A stretch of DNA of 64,000 bases from Rhizobium sp. Leaf453 (GTDB taxonomy: Bacteria > Pseudomonadota > Alphaproteobacteria > Rhizobiales > Rhizobiaceae). The notes under the pieces were generated by a model. That model was given only the letters and a program-made list of their open reading frames with translations. It did not search any database and was not told the DNA's origin. The translations under genes were made by a program, and so were the position numbers. The number at the start of each line of letters is the position of its first letter. The stretch's first letter is position 1. Positions 25,164 to 36,934 of this stretch are shown here, one piece after another. The stretch is from the NCBI RefSeq assembly GCF_001425605.1, contig NZ_LMRG01000028.1, forward strand, positions 186,001-250,000. Reading direction: 5' to 3'.

Positions 25164-27824
25164 TCAGTTTGAAAGCGGGATCAGTTTCGGTGCGGCGGTC
25201 AGTCCGCTGCTGTCCGGCGTGTCGCCGAGATAGGGCGTGTTCCGGTAATAGCGGTTTGCAGCGGTGTTGGCGACGTGAAGCTCCAGCGTGTGCAAACCCG
25301 TGCTCAGGTGTCCGAGCGTGAAGCGGTAGGGCCGCCAGGCCCGCCTACCCAATGGGGCGCCATCGAGAAATGCGGTGACGGCGGTCTCGACCTGCGGCAA
25401 TTCAACGATCCACGTGGCTTCGGTCTCGGCCGTCAGCGTCGTGCGATAGATACCGGTTCCGGAAAAATCGGCAAAACCCTGATTTTCCCAGCCGGTTTCG
25501 ACGGAGATGGGCGCAAAATCGGTCCCTGTGCCCGGCGCGAAGCGCCATCCGTCGACAAGCGGGATGGCGCGCTCTGGATCGAGGGTGGGCAGCGGTTTGA
25601 GGGTGCTTTTGCTGGCTGTGTCATGACTTGCCTCGCGGATCCGCAGGCAGCGCACAGCGTGCGGCTCAAGCGCGATCGCCAGATGATCGAAGGGCCCGGC
25701 AGGCTCGATCGTGCCCTCTTCGGGCGACCATTCCTCGCAGTCGAAGCCCTCGGCATGGGATATCGACATATCGATGCCATCCGGTCCATCATTGAACAGG
25801 ACGATCCGCCACCAGCCGTCCTCTTCGTATCCGACCCATTGCCATGGCCTGCGGGCCGATCCGATGTCGAACCTCGGACCGGACGATCGGAGTGACGAAA
25901 GCAAGGTGGCGATGTGGTCGCAGTCGGGCAGCGTATCGCAATGGTGCGACAGCGCGGTCGCGGCGATCGGCGTATCGTCGTCGCAGGCAAGCGACAGGCG
26001 CTCGCCCGACGACCAGACCGTGCCGCCGGCGGCCTTGAATGCTTCGAGTTTACGGAGGGTGCCGACTGTTTCAAGAACCGTAACCGACGGCAGCACCACG
26101 GCGTCGAAGACAAGTCCTGACGCAAAAAGCCGGCCATCCCGGATTTCCGCCGCGATCAGATCGGCCTCGCTGACGATCATGAAGTCGCAACCTTGTGCCA
26201 GAAGCCGTTCGCACCATGCGCCGAGATGTGTCGCATGGCTATGGCGAGGCCCTTCGGCAAAGGCGGTGTGGAGCGGATAGAGGATCGCAACCGGCGTGCG
26301 GGGCTTCGCCGGCTCGATGAACGCGGAAATCCGTGCGGTCTCGTCGGAAAAAAGATCGTGGTAGGCCCACCACGGTTCGAAATTGATGCCGGGCGCGAAA
26401 TCGAATCGCGGGTTGACGAAGGGCGTAGGATCGTCGTCGCGACCGTCTGTCTGGTAGACGCCGTGCCAGATGAATTGCCGCATGCCGAGGCAATGCAGCC
26501 GGATCGCCTGCGCACGCGCGGTTTCCAGCGTCAGTTCCCATTGCCCGGCGGCGCGCACCGTTGTTCTCTCGGCGCTGGCATAGGTTTCGACCATGCACCG
26601 GCTGCGTCCGTTCGAGCGCGCGACGGAATCGCCGAGCTTCGGCGCAAGCTGCGCCGCGAAATTGTTGGAATCGACGGCCGTTTCGTGCCGGTATGCGTCG
26701 ATACCGAAGAAATCCACCGCCGGCGCGACGCGGGGGTCGATGCTGGTGAAGCCGCCGTTCAGGGAAAAGGACGAGACATGCGGCAGGATTTCATGGCCGG
26801 TGAGCGCAATGCCCTTCGTTTCGGACCAGCGACGCAGGGTGCCGAAGAATGCCTCGTTTATCAGCGCCGAATAGGCGGCATGGAATTTCGCCCGTATGCG
26901 CAGCGTCTCGCGCCCGGTGTCCCGAACCAATGCCAGCAGCGCCTCGGCAAACGGCACATCGATCCGCTCCGCCACCGCCTGGCGAAGCAATGGCGCGAAA
27001 AGCAGGCTGTTGCCGAGTGTGCCCGATATCTGGTTCCAGCGGTAAAATCCCGCTGCCGGCTGGTCGTAGAAAACGAAGCCGACAGGATCGGGCAGGAAAC
27101 CGTCGAGCATGTCGACGAGCGGATCGAGCCCGACCTGGATGAACCGTTCGGCGGCTTCGGGTAGCGGGTAGTTGATGAGGCGCGAAGTCGCGGAGCGGGC
27201 GCTGATGAAGACGGTAAGCTCCTGATCCGCGCTGACATCTCCATCGAATGCGTAGGTGCAGGACACGGCGTCGTTGCCGGTGATGCAAACCTGCGCCGTT
27301 ACGTCCGTGATCTCGCTGGGAGTGCCGATATCCGACGCCGGATGCAGAACAGCGGCCTCTACCGTCCAGTCACACCATTCCACAATCCCGCCTTCGTATT
27401 GCCAGCCGACGATATCCGGGCCCATCGTCTGGACAAAGGGCGGGCAGATGCCGCTGATCGCACCATCGGAAGACCAGAACAGGTGACGCTCGCGCAGGTC
27501 ATCGCGGCCCGCGACCGTGCGGCCGCCCGCATGGCCGCTGGTCCAGTTGTAATCGTCGTAGATGCCGAGTTTCATACCCAGTTCGGCCGCGATTTCAGCC
27601 GAGACGCGATAGGCTTCGAGGTAGGGCGGGGAGAGATAATCGCCAAGCGGCATGGCCAGCCGCGCCTGGATGAGGATCGTTCCGATGCCCTTCGCCTTGA
27701 AATCGGCAAGCTGGGCGCGGCAGGCGTCTGGTGTCGGAACGGAGTGCCAGAACCAGTAGGCGGAGGGGCGAAAGGCAGCCGTCGGCGCGCGGAAAAGAGC
27801 GCGGTCCCTGTTCTGCCTGTCCAT
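25164..27824 (-). CDS. GH106-like glycoside hydrolase
   Basis: An 886-residue protein with a TIM-barrel N-terminal half (PSAYWFWHSVPTP, GMKLGIYDDYNWTSGHAG, PAVDFFGIDAYRHE, MVETYASAER) like alpha-L-rhamnosidases of family GH106 and related proteins. A flavodoxin-like middle region (TPVAILYPLHTAFAEG) and a C-terminal jelly-roll sugar-binding domain (FADFSGTGIYRTTLTAETEATWIVELPQVE) follow. No signal peptide. The ATG at 27824 is taken as start; a TTG at 27839 is possible. It begins 28 bp after the nicB stop on the same strand, which may bring weak read-through from the nicotinate promoter. Assignment to the exact family is tentative. Confidence 0.7.
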   Translation of the reverse strand: MDRQNRDRALFRAPTAAFRPSAYWFWHSVPTPDACRAQLADFKAKGIGTILIQARLAMPLGDYLSPPYLEAYRVSAEIAAELGMKLGIYDDYNWTSGHAGGRTVAGRDDLRERHLFWSSDGAISGICPPFVQTMGPDIVGWQYEGGIVEWCDWTVEAAVLHPASDIGTPSEITDVTAQVCITGNDAVSCTYAFDGDVSADQELTVFISARSATSRLINYPLPEAAERFIQVGLDPLVDMLDGFLPDPVGFVFYDQPAAGFYRWNQISGTLGNSLLFAPLLRQAVAERIDVPFAEALLALVRDTGRETLRIRAKFHAAYSALINEAFFGTLRRWSETKGIALTGHEILPHVSSFSLNGGFTSIDPRVAPAVDFFGIDAYRHETAVDSNNFAAQLAPKLGDSVARSNGRSRCMVETYASAERTTVRAAGQWELTLETARAQAIRLHCLGMRQFIWHGVYQTDGRDDDPTPFVNPRFDFAPGINFEPWWAYHDLFSDETARISAFIEPAKPRTPVAILYPLHTAFAEGPRHSHATHLGAWCERLLAQGCDFMIVSEADLIAAEIRDGRLFASGLVFDAVVLPSVTVLETVGTLRKLEAFKAAGGTVWSSGERLSLACDDDTPIAATALSHHCDTLPDCDHIATLLSSLRSSGPRFDIGSARRPWQWVGYEEDGWWRIVLFNDGPDGIDMSISHAEGFDCEEWSPEEGTIEPAGPFDHLAIALEPHAVRCLRIREASHDTASKSTLKPLPTLDPERAIPLVDGWRFAPGTGTDFAPISVETGWENQGFADFSGTGIYRTTLTAETEATWIVELPQVETAVTAFLDGAPLGRRAWRPYRFTLGHLSTGLHTLELHVANTAANRYYRNTPYLGDTPDSSGLTAAPKLIPLSN

Positions 27825-27852
27825 GACCGCCTGTTCCAAACCCTCGTTCCTC

Positions 27853-30800
27853 TCAATGCGCTGACGAAACGACGCGTTGCATCGCGCTCGACGTGTCGGT
27901 CCATGCGGCCTTGTCCGGCGCGAAACGGGCGCGCAGGTAGGCAGCGAGATCCTTGATCTGCGTTTCGTTCAGCGTCTCGCGAAATGCCGGCATCGACATG
28001 ACTTCGGGTGCTTCCCGTCCGGTGGTTTCGGCCAGGATCGCCGGCGCCTCGACACCGTTGAGGATGACCTGCAGGATGTTGTCCGGCGTCTCGGCATGCA
28101 GGTTGCTGTTCAGCGCCAGCGACGACAGGACCGTATTGCCCTGATGACAGGTGGCGCAGGCGCCGTTGAAGATGCGCTCGCCCTTCGGAGAGACGCGCGC
28201 GGCTTCAGCCTTTGCCGTTTCGCTGGCGGCAATCGCGGCCTCCTTCTGCGCTGCGATCGCTTCCGGCGCGTTGCCGTCGTTCAGGCTGGCGAGATAGGTC
28301 GCCATCGCGCGGATGTCCGTATCGGGAAGCGGTTGCATGACTTCGACAACATGCGCCATCGGGCCGGCGGCGCTGCCATGGTCGCGCGAATGGCCGGTGC
28401 GCAGGTAGTCGTAGAAGGCGTCCGCCGTCCAACCGACCGGTCCTTTGGCAAGGCTGTTGAGCGCAGGTGCCTCCCAGCCGTCGGCGAAGCCGCCGGAAAG
28501 CCGGGCCTGTCCGGATTTCTCCGCGCCAAGGGCGTTGCGTTCAGTATGGCAGGCCGAACAGTGGCCGAGCGTTTCGACCAGATACGCGCCACGGTTCCAT
28601 TCGGCCGTGCGGGTCTCGGTATAGCGGAACGGTTCGTTCTTCAGGAACAGCGCGTTCCAGCCGGCCATCATCGAGCGGATGTTGTAGGGGAACTTGAGAG
28701 CCGTTTCAGGCGCCTGTTCTGCTACCGGTGTCTGCGTCATCATATAGGCGTAAAGTGCCTGAAGATCGGCATCCTCTGCACCTGCGAAGGAGGTGTAGGG
28801 ATGGGCAGGGTAGAGGTGATGGCCGTCACGGCTCACGCCCTCGCGCATGGCACGCTCGAAAGCCGGATAGGACCATGCGCCGATGCCGTTTTCCATATCC
28901 GGCGTGATGTTGGTGGCGTATACAGCGCCAAACGGCGTGTCGAAGCGCCGGCCGCCAGCAAATGGTGTTCCGTCCGGACCCACGTGACAGACATTGCAGG
29001 CACCCGCCGCCGCCGCAAGGCGTCCGCGTTCGATGGTGGCGGCGCTGTAGACGTTGGTGTCCGGACGCGGAATGGTCGCGATAGCCGAGCGCCACGGCGA
29101 AGACATCGTCACGATACCGGAAACGGCGGCAACAGCACCGGCGGCGGACAGGCCGAATTTCCACCATCCGCGTTTTTTCGCCGGTGCCGCCGGCGACGGT
29201 TCGTTCTTGTTGCCGTTGAGCGCGGCCAGAACCAGTTCCGGCGTCAGGGGAAGTTCGCGAAAGCGGATGCCGGTTGCGTCATAGACAGCGTTGGCAATGG
29301 CGGAGGCGCTCGGCACCGACGCGGATTCGCCGACACCGAGAGGTGGCTCGTCCTGCCGCGGCACCATCAGCACGTCGATATCGGGAACTTCGGGGAAGGT
29401 GATCAGCGAGTAACCGCCCCATTCCTTCGAAGTAACGGCCGTCGAGGAGAACTCCACCTTTTCCTTCAACACCCGGCTCGTGGACTGGATGATGTTGCCG
29501 TGGATCTGGTGGCGCACGCCGTCGGGGTTGATCATCATCCCGGAATCCTGGGCGCAGGTCACTTTCGTGACCGCGATCTCGCCCGTCTTGGTGTTGACGG
29601 CGACATCGGCGACCCATGCGGCCCAGGCGGCGGCCTTGCCCGGGAAGGGGCCATGGATATAGACGGCATAGGCGAAACCGCGCCCGTAGAGCAGATCTCC
29701 TTCGCCGCCGAGCGTGCCCCACTTGGTATGGGGAACCCATTTCGCCCGTTCCGCCAGCGCCTTGACCAGATCGACAGCGCGTGGATCTGCAAGATAACGC
29801 AGACGGTATTCGATGGGATCGACGCCGGCGGCGGCTGCCAGCTCGTCGACGTAGCATTCGTGCGCAAACGTATTCGGCATGGCGGACACGCCGCGGAACC
29901 ACGAGGCCCGCGCGATCGGCGGCATGTCGTGCACCGTGACGCGCAGGTTGCCGTAGGCATAGGGCGGGATCGCGGTGCGGTCGCCCATCTGTACGACATC
30001 GGAGACAGGCGGCACCTTGCCGGTCAGGATGAGCGGCAGGGTCGGCGCGAGATTGGAGGGATAGCGCGTTTCGAAATCGTAGGCCGACGGCCCGCCTTCC
30101 AGATCGAGGCCGCCGCGCACATCCATGATCTGGGCCGCCCCTTTCGGCTCCCAGGCATGTTCCTGTTCACGGCTCAGCTGCACCCGGACCGGGGCCTTGA
30201 CGGCACGCGACAAAAGCGCGGCATCGGCGGTGACGTCGTCGGCACAGTTGCGGCCGTAGCATCCGGCCGCCTCCAGCCGCTCCACCAGGATCATGTCTTC
30301 CGGCATGTCCAGCAGCAGTGCGAGATCGCGGCGCATCGGAAAGGGGTTCTGCGTGCCGGACCAGACCGTCAGCCCGTCGTCGCGATAGTCCGCCACCGCG
30401 CAGGAGGGGCCGATCGAAGCGTGCATCTGATAGGGCCAGACATAGGTCCGGTCCATCGGCTGGGCGCTGCCGGCAAGGGCCAGATCGACATTGCCGCGAT
30501 CCGCGAGCTTGCGCGCCGTTGCCGGATTGGCACGGAGCGCTGCCTCCGGTGCGTTGAGATCCGGACGCTGCGGCGGGTCGCGCCAGACGACCTTGAGGCT
30601 TTTCGCGGCTTCGATTGCGATCTCTTCGCGCGTCGCGACGACACCGACGAAATCGCCGATCGCAATGACACCGACCAGTCCGTCGATATCGGCAACGGAA
30701 CTCTCGTCGATGGAGATCAGGCTGTTGCCGACGTGGTCGCCGTGATCGAACCCGGCATAGGGCGGCCGCACGACGCGGCCGTGCAGCATGCCGGGCACCC

Positions 30801-31401
30801 GGACATCGTGCACATACGTCCATTGCCCCGTCGCCTTGGCCGGGATATCGACCCGCGGACGCGAGGACCCCACCAGCGTATAGGCGGATGCCGGTTTCAG
30901 GGCGGCATCGACATTGATCGACAGGCGCACATGCTCGCCGGCGACGAGTTCGGCGAAGGTCAGGGTCCAGTTCTCGCCTGTGGAAGCCCGAACGATCCCG
31001 TCCTCCACAAGAAGCTGATCCAGCGCGACACCTGTCCTTGCCGAGGCTTTCGCGAGAAGATGATGGCGCGCTGTCGCTGCGGCTAGCCGCAGGGGAACGG
31101 CGGTGATCTGAATGGTTTCGCTGGCAATGGTCGCGCCCTGGTTGGGTGCGGCGGATGTTGCGCCGAGCACCATCTCGACCTGTTCGAACGGAATGCAAAG
31201 TTCCTCTGCAACGATCTGCGCGAGGGACGTGCGGATGCCTGTCCCGAGATCGACGTGACCGTTGAAGGCGGTGACACGTCCGTTCGGTCCGATGGCGATG
31301 TAGAGTTCGGCATCCTGACCGCGCGTGATGTCCGATACGATGAGCAGCGTGTCGGCGGCGGCCATGTAGGATGATTTGGGCGTTTCGCGGTGGACAGTCA
31401 T
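27853..31401 (-). CDS. nicB: Nicotinate hydroxylase large subunit with C-terminal tri-haem domain
   Basis: A 1182-residue protein, close to the about 1187 residues of Pseudomonas putida NicB. The first two-thirds form a molybdopterin-binding xanthine-oxidase-family domain (AFNGHVDLGTGIRTSLAQIVAEEL, GRVVRPPYAG, PPLGVGESASVPSASAIANAV). A single hydrophobic segment follows, then a cytochrome domain with three haem sites (CNVCH, CSACH, CATCH). With NicA it hydroxylates nicotinate to 6-hydroxynicotinate and sends electrons through the haems to the respiratory chain. The ATG at 31401 overlaps the nicA stop (ATGA) and has GGAGG. The long plus-strand ORF opposite it is a shadow. Confidence 0.95.
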   Translation of the reverse strand: MTVHRETPKSSYMAAADTLLIVSDITRGQDAELYIAIGPNGRVTAFNGHVDLGTGIRTSLAQIVAEELCIPFEQVEMVLGATSAAPNQGATIASETIQITAVPLRLAAATARHHLLAKASARTGVALDQLLVEDGIVRASTGENWTLTFAELVAGEHVRLSINVDAALKPASAYTLVGSSRPRVDIPAKATGQWTYVHDVRVPGMLHGRVVRPPYAGFDHGDHVGNSLISIDESSVADIDGLVGVIAIGDFVGVVATREEIAIEAAKSLKVVWRDPPQRPDLNAPEAALRANPATARKLADRGNVDLALAGSAQPMDRTYVWPYQMHASIGPSCAVADYRDDGLTVWSGTQNPFPMRRDLALLLDMPEDMILVERLEAAGCYGRNCADDVTADAALLSRAVKAPVRVQLSREQEHAWEPKGAAQIMDVRGGLDLEGGPSAYDFETRYPSNLAPTLPLILTGKVPPVSDVVQMGDRTAIPPYAYGNLRVTVHDMPPIARASWFRGVSAMPNTFAHECYVDELAAAAGVDPIEYRLRYLADPRAVDLVKALAERAKWVPHTKWGTLGGEGDLLYGRGFAYAVYIHGPFPGKAAAWAAWVADVAVNTKTGEIAVTKVTCAQDSGMMINPDGVRHQIHGNIIQSTSRVLKEKVEFSSTAVTSKEWGGYSLITFPEVPDIDVLMVPRQDEPPLGVGESASVPSASAIANAVYDATGIRFRELPLTPELVLAALNGNKNEPSPAAPAKKRGWWKFGLSAAGAVAAVSGIVTMSSPWRSAIATIPRPDTNVYSAATIERGRLAAAAGACNVCHVGPDGTPFAGGRRFDTPFGAVYATNITPDMENGIGAWSYPAFERAMREGVSRDGHHLYPAHPYTSFAGAEDADLQALYAYMMTQTPVAEQAPETALKFPYNIRSMMAGWNALFLKNEPFRYTETRTAEWNRGAYLVETLGHCSACHTERNALGAEKSGQARLSGGFADGWEAPALNSLAKGPVGWTADAFYDYLRTGHSRDHGSAAGPMAHVVEVMQPLPDTDIRAMATYLASLNDGNAPEAIAAQKEAAIAASETAKAEAARVSPKGERIFNGACATCHQGNTVLSSLALNSNLHAETPDNILQVILNGVEAPAILAETTGREAPEVMSMPAFRETLNETQIKDLAAYLRARFAPDKAAWTDTSSAMQRVVSSAH

Positions 31402-31937
31402 GGCGAAACCTCCGTCTTGTCGACCGGCGCCGGGGCGGCATCCCGGTCCGTCCGGGCATAGCTCACAGCCCGCCGTGCGGCGGCCAGAATTTCCATATGT
31501 GTGCCGCAACGGCAGAGATGATGGCGCAGTGCTTCGCGAATGTCGTTCTCGCTGGGATCGGAATTGCGCGCAAGCAGGCCAACGATGGCGATGATCATGC
31601 CGTTGAGGCAATAGCCGCATTGTGCCGCCGCTTCTTCGATGAACGCGCGCTGCACGGGATGGGGAACGCCGTCTACCGCCAAGCCCTCGAGGGTCGTCAC
31701 CCGCCGGGTGCCGACGGCGCCGAGCGGGACCGTGCAGGAGCGCACCGGCCGATTATCGACAAGTACGGCGCAGGCACCGCATTCACCGAGGCCGCAACCG
31801 TATTTCGGGCCATTGAGGGCGAGGTCGTTTCTCAGGATGTAGAGGAGTGGCGTTTCAGGCTTTGCGTCAACGCGACGGACGGCGTCATTCACGGTCAGTG
31901 AAACGGAAACGGGCGTCAAGGCCGGCGCTCCGGCCAT
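31398..31937 (-). CDS. nicA: Nicotinate hydroxylase small subunit, 2Fe-2S protein
   Basis: A 179-residue protein with two [2Fe-2S] clusters of the xanthine oxidase family: the plant-type ferredoxin motif CGLGECGACAVLVDNRPVRSC and the second cluster CGYCLNGMI...CRCG. It transfers electrons from the molybdopterin centre of NicB to its haems. About 20 residues before the ferredoxin domain and a Pro-rich tail are extra to the core. Divergent from nicC across the operator region at 32073-32214. Confidence 0.94.
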   Translation of the reverse strand: MAGAPALTPVSVSLTVNDAVRRVDAKPETPLLYILRNDLALNGPKYGCGLGECGACAVLVDNRPVRSCTVPLGAVGTRRVTTLEGLAVDGVPHPVQRAFIEEAAAQCGYCLNGMIIAIVGLLARNSDPSENDIREALRHHLCRCGTHMEILAAARRAVSYARTDRDAAPAPVDKTEVSP

Positions 31938-32072
31938 GCGGCAGAGATAAACCCCACGCTTTCTTCAATCGGACGAATCGCCACGACATGGACATCCCGC
32001 AGATGCCTGCATCCCATAACGATGCGACTGTCACCGACATCACGCATCAACTGCCCCTTATTTTTATATTAA

Positions 32073-34210
<2,138 letters not shown>

Positions 34211-34214
34211 TCGG

Positions 34215-34251
34215 CAGCGGCGGATCAAACGGTTCGCCGCTGTTTCTTTTT
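34215..34251 (+). terminator. Terminator-like hairpin between nicD and nicE
   Basis: CAGCGGCG at 34215-34222 pairs with CGCCGCTG at 34235-34242 (8 bp, 12-nt loop) and is followed by TTTCTTTTT. It has the look of an intrinsic terminator inside the catabolic operon, just 33 bp before the nicE start. Confidence 0.7.
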
Positions 34252-34283
34252 GCTCTCTTTGGTAAGGCAGAGGATTTTATCCC

Positions 34284-35036
34284 GTGAAGACTTTATATCG
34301 TATCGGCCAGATCGTACCCAGTTCCAACACGACCATGGAGACGGAAATCCCGGCCATGCTGACGGCGCGGCAATCCATCCGCCCGGAGCGCTTCACCTTC
34401 CACTCCAGCCGCATGCGCATGAAGAAGGTCGTGAAGGAAGAACTGGCGGCGATGGATGCGGAATCCGATCGCTGCGCGGTCGAGCTTTCCGACGCCCGTG
34501 TCGATGTTCTGGGCTATGCTTGCCTCGTCGCGATCATGGCCATGGGGCTCGGCTATCATCGCCAGTCGGAAAAGCGGCTGACGGGCCGCACGATCGAGGA
34601 AGGCACGAACATCCCCGTCGTGACCAGCGCCGGTGCCCTGATCGAGGGACTAAAGGTGATGAAGGCGAAGAAGATCGCCGTCGTCGCGCCCTACATGAAG
34701 CCGCTCACGGAGCTGGTAGTCGATTATATCCGTGAAGAGGGCTTCGAGGTCATGGACTGGCGGGCGCTGGAAATTCCCGACAATCTGGATGTCGCCCGTC
34801 ACGATCCCGAAAACCTGCCGGCAATCGTCCAGACGCTCGACCTGACCGATGTCGATGTGATCGTGCTGTCCGCCTGCGTGCAGATGCCGTCGCTGCCGGT
34901 CATCGCCAAGGTGGAGGCCATGACGGGCAAGCCGGTTCTGACCGCCGCCGTCGCCACGACCTATTGCATGCTGAAATCGCTCGGTCTGGAAGCTGTCGTG
35001 CCGGGTGCCGGCGCGCTTCTGTCCGGCGCGTATTGA
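34284..35036 (+). CDS. nicE: Maleate cis-trans isomerase
   Basis: A 250-residue Asp/Glu racemase-family enzyme that isomerises maleate to fumarate, the last step of the pathway. The two catalytic cysteines are Cys80 (LGYACLVAIM) and Cys198 (LSACVQMPS). The N-terminal IGQIVPSSNTTME loop is typical of maleate isomerases. It starts with GTG, preceded by AGAGGA. The stop is 9 bp before nicF. Confidence 0.94.
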   Translation: MKTLYRIGQIVPSSNTTMETEIPAMLTARQSIRPERFTFHSSRMRMKKVVKEELAAMDAESDRCAVELSDARVDVLGYACLVAIMAMGLGYHRQSEKRLTGRTIEEGTNIPVVTSAGALIEGLKVMKAKKIAVVAPYMKPLTELVVDYIREEGFEVMDWRALEIPDNLDVARHDPENLPAIVQTLDLTDVDVIVLSACVQMPSLPVIAKVEAMTGKPVLTAAVATTYCMLKSLGLEAVVPGAGALLSGAY

Positions 35037-35045
35037 GGAGAGACC

Positions 35046-35687
35046 ATGCAGAGCGCTGAATCGAATTATCAGGGTGTCTGGGGTAATCGCATCGGTTTCG
35101 GCAAGAGCCCAGCGCTGCTCGTCATCGACTTCCTGAAAGCCTACACGATCGAGGGCGCTCCCCTCTATGCGCCCGGCGTGGTCGATGCCGTGGCGCAGGC
35201 TCCCGAACTGATCCAGGCAGCGCGGGATGCCGGCATTCCGGTGATCCATACACGCATTCTCTATCTGGCGGAAAACTGCGCCGATGGCGGCATGTGGGTC
35301 AAGAAATCACCGGTAATGAAGGCGATGGTCGAGGGCAATGTGCTTGCTGAATTCTGCGACGAAGTTGAGCCTGCAAAGGGCGAACTGGTCATCGTGAAGC
35401 AATATGCCAGCGCCTTCTTCGGTACCAGCCTCGCCTCGCAACTGCATGCCCAGGGCATCGACACGGTGATCATGGCCGGCTGCTCGACCAGCGGCTGCAT
35501 CCGGGCTAGCGCGGTGGATGCGGTTCAATACGGTTTCAGGCCCATCGTCGTGCGCGACTGCGTCGGCGACCGGCACCCCGATCCGCACAATGCAAACCTC
35601 TTCGACATCGACAGCAAATACGGCGATGTCGTTTCGAAAGAGGAGGCGATTGCAGAAATCGCCAAGGCCAAATCCGGCTGTCCGTAA
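35046..35687 (+). CDS. nicF: Maleamate amidohydrolase
   Basis: A 213-residue isochorismatase-fold amidase that hydrolyses maleamate to maleate and ammonia. The triad is Asp28 (VIDFLKAY), Lys118 (VKQYASAF) and Cys151 (GCSTSGCIRASAVDA). TTGAGGAGAG precedes the ATG. Followed by nicX after 42 bp. Confidence 0.94.
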   Translation: MQSAESNYQGVWGNRIGFGKSPALLVIDFLKAYTIEGAPLYAPGVVDAVAQAPELIQAARDAGIPVIHTRILYLAENCADGGMWVKKSPVMKAMVEGNVLAEFCDEVEPAKGELVIVKQYASAFFGTSLASQLHAQGIDTVIMAGCSTSGCIRASAVDAVQYGFRPIVVRDCVGDRHPDPHNANLFDIDSKYGDVVSKEEAIAEIAKAKSGCP

Positions 35688-35729
35688 CGTCCGAAGCGCT
35701 TCAGCTTTCAATCAAAAAAGGGAACGAAC

Positions 35730-36761
35730 ATGGATCAATTCAGCTTCACGGAAATCTGCCTGCATCAGTTGAAGATGTCTGGCGTTCACGAGGGCGAAAA
35801 ACTCATCGTCCTCACCCAGGGCAACGAGCGCCTCGACTATGCCGATGCCTTCATGGCGGCGGGCATGCGTCTCGGCGCCAAGATGTATCATATGCGTTTG
35901 CCGCCGGTGCCGCCGGCAGGGGCCTGGGCGGTCGGCCAGACCGGCCTTGCAGCCATGCCGGAAGCGGTGGAAGCCCTCAAGGCCGCCGACATGCTGATCG
36001 ATTGCATCTTCCTGCTTTTCAGCCCGGAGCAGATGGCAATCCAGGCGTCCGGCACGCGTATTCTCACAGCCGTCGAACCACCGGAAATCCTCGCCCGCAT
36101 GCTACCGACGAAGGAGTTGCGCGAACGCGTCGAATTTGCCGGCGACCTGCTCTCCAAGGCGAAGGTGATGCGGATCACCTCCGAGCACGGCACGGATGTC
36201 ACCTACAAGCTCAACACCTATCCGGCCATTACCGAATATGCGTGCACGGACGAACCGGGCCGCTGGGATCATTGGCCGTCCGGCTTCGTGTTCACCGGTG
36301 GTGACGACGACGGCGTGGACGGTACGATCGTGGTCGCACCCGGCGATATCCTGCTGCCACAGAATATCTACGTGCGCGACCCGATCATCTACACGATCGA
36401 AAATGGCTGGATCACCGACATCCGCGGTGGTCTCGATGCCGAGCTGGTGAAATCCTACATGGCCGGTTTCAACGATCCGCGCGGCATGGGCATGAGCCAT
36501 GTTGGCTGGGGTCTGAACCAGAACGCCAAGTGGCATCGCATGGTGCCGGGTGAATTCCCGGGCGGCATGGGCATGGAAGCCCGGTCGTTCTATGGCAACG
36601 TCATGTTCTCGACCGGTCCGAACAACGAGTTGGGTGGCCCGAACGACACGGCGTGCCATCTGGATATCCCGATGCGCAATTGCTCGCTTTTCCTTGATGA
36701 CGAACCGATGGTTCTCAACGGCGATATCGCCGTGAAGGAAATGCAGTTCAAGTTCAGCTGA
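35730..36761 (+). CDS. nicX: 2,5-dihydroxypyridine 5,6-dioxygenase
   Basis: A 343-residue iron(II) dioxygenase of the NicX/leucyl aminopeptidase-like family that opens 2,5-dihydroxypyridine to N-formylmaleamate. Likely metal ligands are Glu175 (CTDEPGRWDH), His181, His310 and Asp312 (CHLDIPMRNCS). Length is close to the about 350 residues of P. putida NicX. AAAAAAGGGAACG precedes the start. A strong hairpin at 36806-36835 follows. Confidence 0.94.
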   Translation: MDQFSFTEICLHQLKMSGVHEGEKLIVLTQGNERLDYADAFMAAGMRLGAKMYHMRLPPVPPAGAWAVGQTGLAAMPEAVEALKAADMLIDCIFLLFSPEQMAIQASGTRILTAVEPPEILARMLPTKELRERVEFAGDLLSKAKVMRITSEHGTDVTYKLNTYPAITEYACTDEPGRWDHWPSGFVFTGGDDDGVDGTIVVAPGDILLPQNIYVRDPIIYTIENGWITDIRGGLDAELVKSYMAGFNDPRGMGMSHVGWGLNQNAKWHRMVPGEFPGGMGMEARSFYGNVMFSTGPNNELGGPNDTACHLDIPMRNCSLFLDDEPMVLNGDIAVKEMQFKFS

Positions 36762-36805
36762 TCCATCGGCGCTGGCCCGATCGTCACAAACAGGAAGCTT
36801 CACAT

Positions 36806-36835
36806 GCTTCGACCGCCTTCAACGGCGGTCGAAGC
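36806..36835 (+). terminator. Strong hairpin after nicX
   Basis: A perfect 12-bp stem (GCTTCGACCGCC with GGCGGTCGAAGC) and a 6-nt loop TTCAAC lies between nicX and the transporter gene. There is no T-run after it, so it may act as a processing or partial termination site rather than a classical terminator. Confidence 0.6.
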
Positions 36836-36934
36836 CTTGGCACACCCGTGCGCTGATTTTCGAGAGAACCAAAGGTGGCAAAGATCACTGCTCTTGCAAA
36901 ACGGCGACGGCATCTTTCAAAAAAGAGGGAAACA

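Noticed and set aside
27877-31086. 1069-codon plus-strand frame
   Set aside because: Antisense to nicB, Arg/Gly-rich without domains; typical GC-rich shadow.
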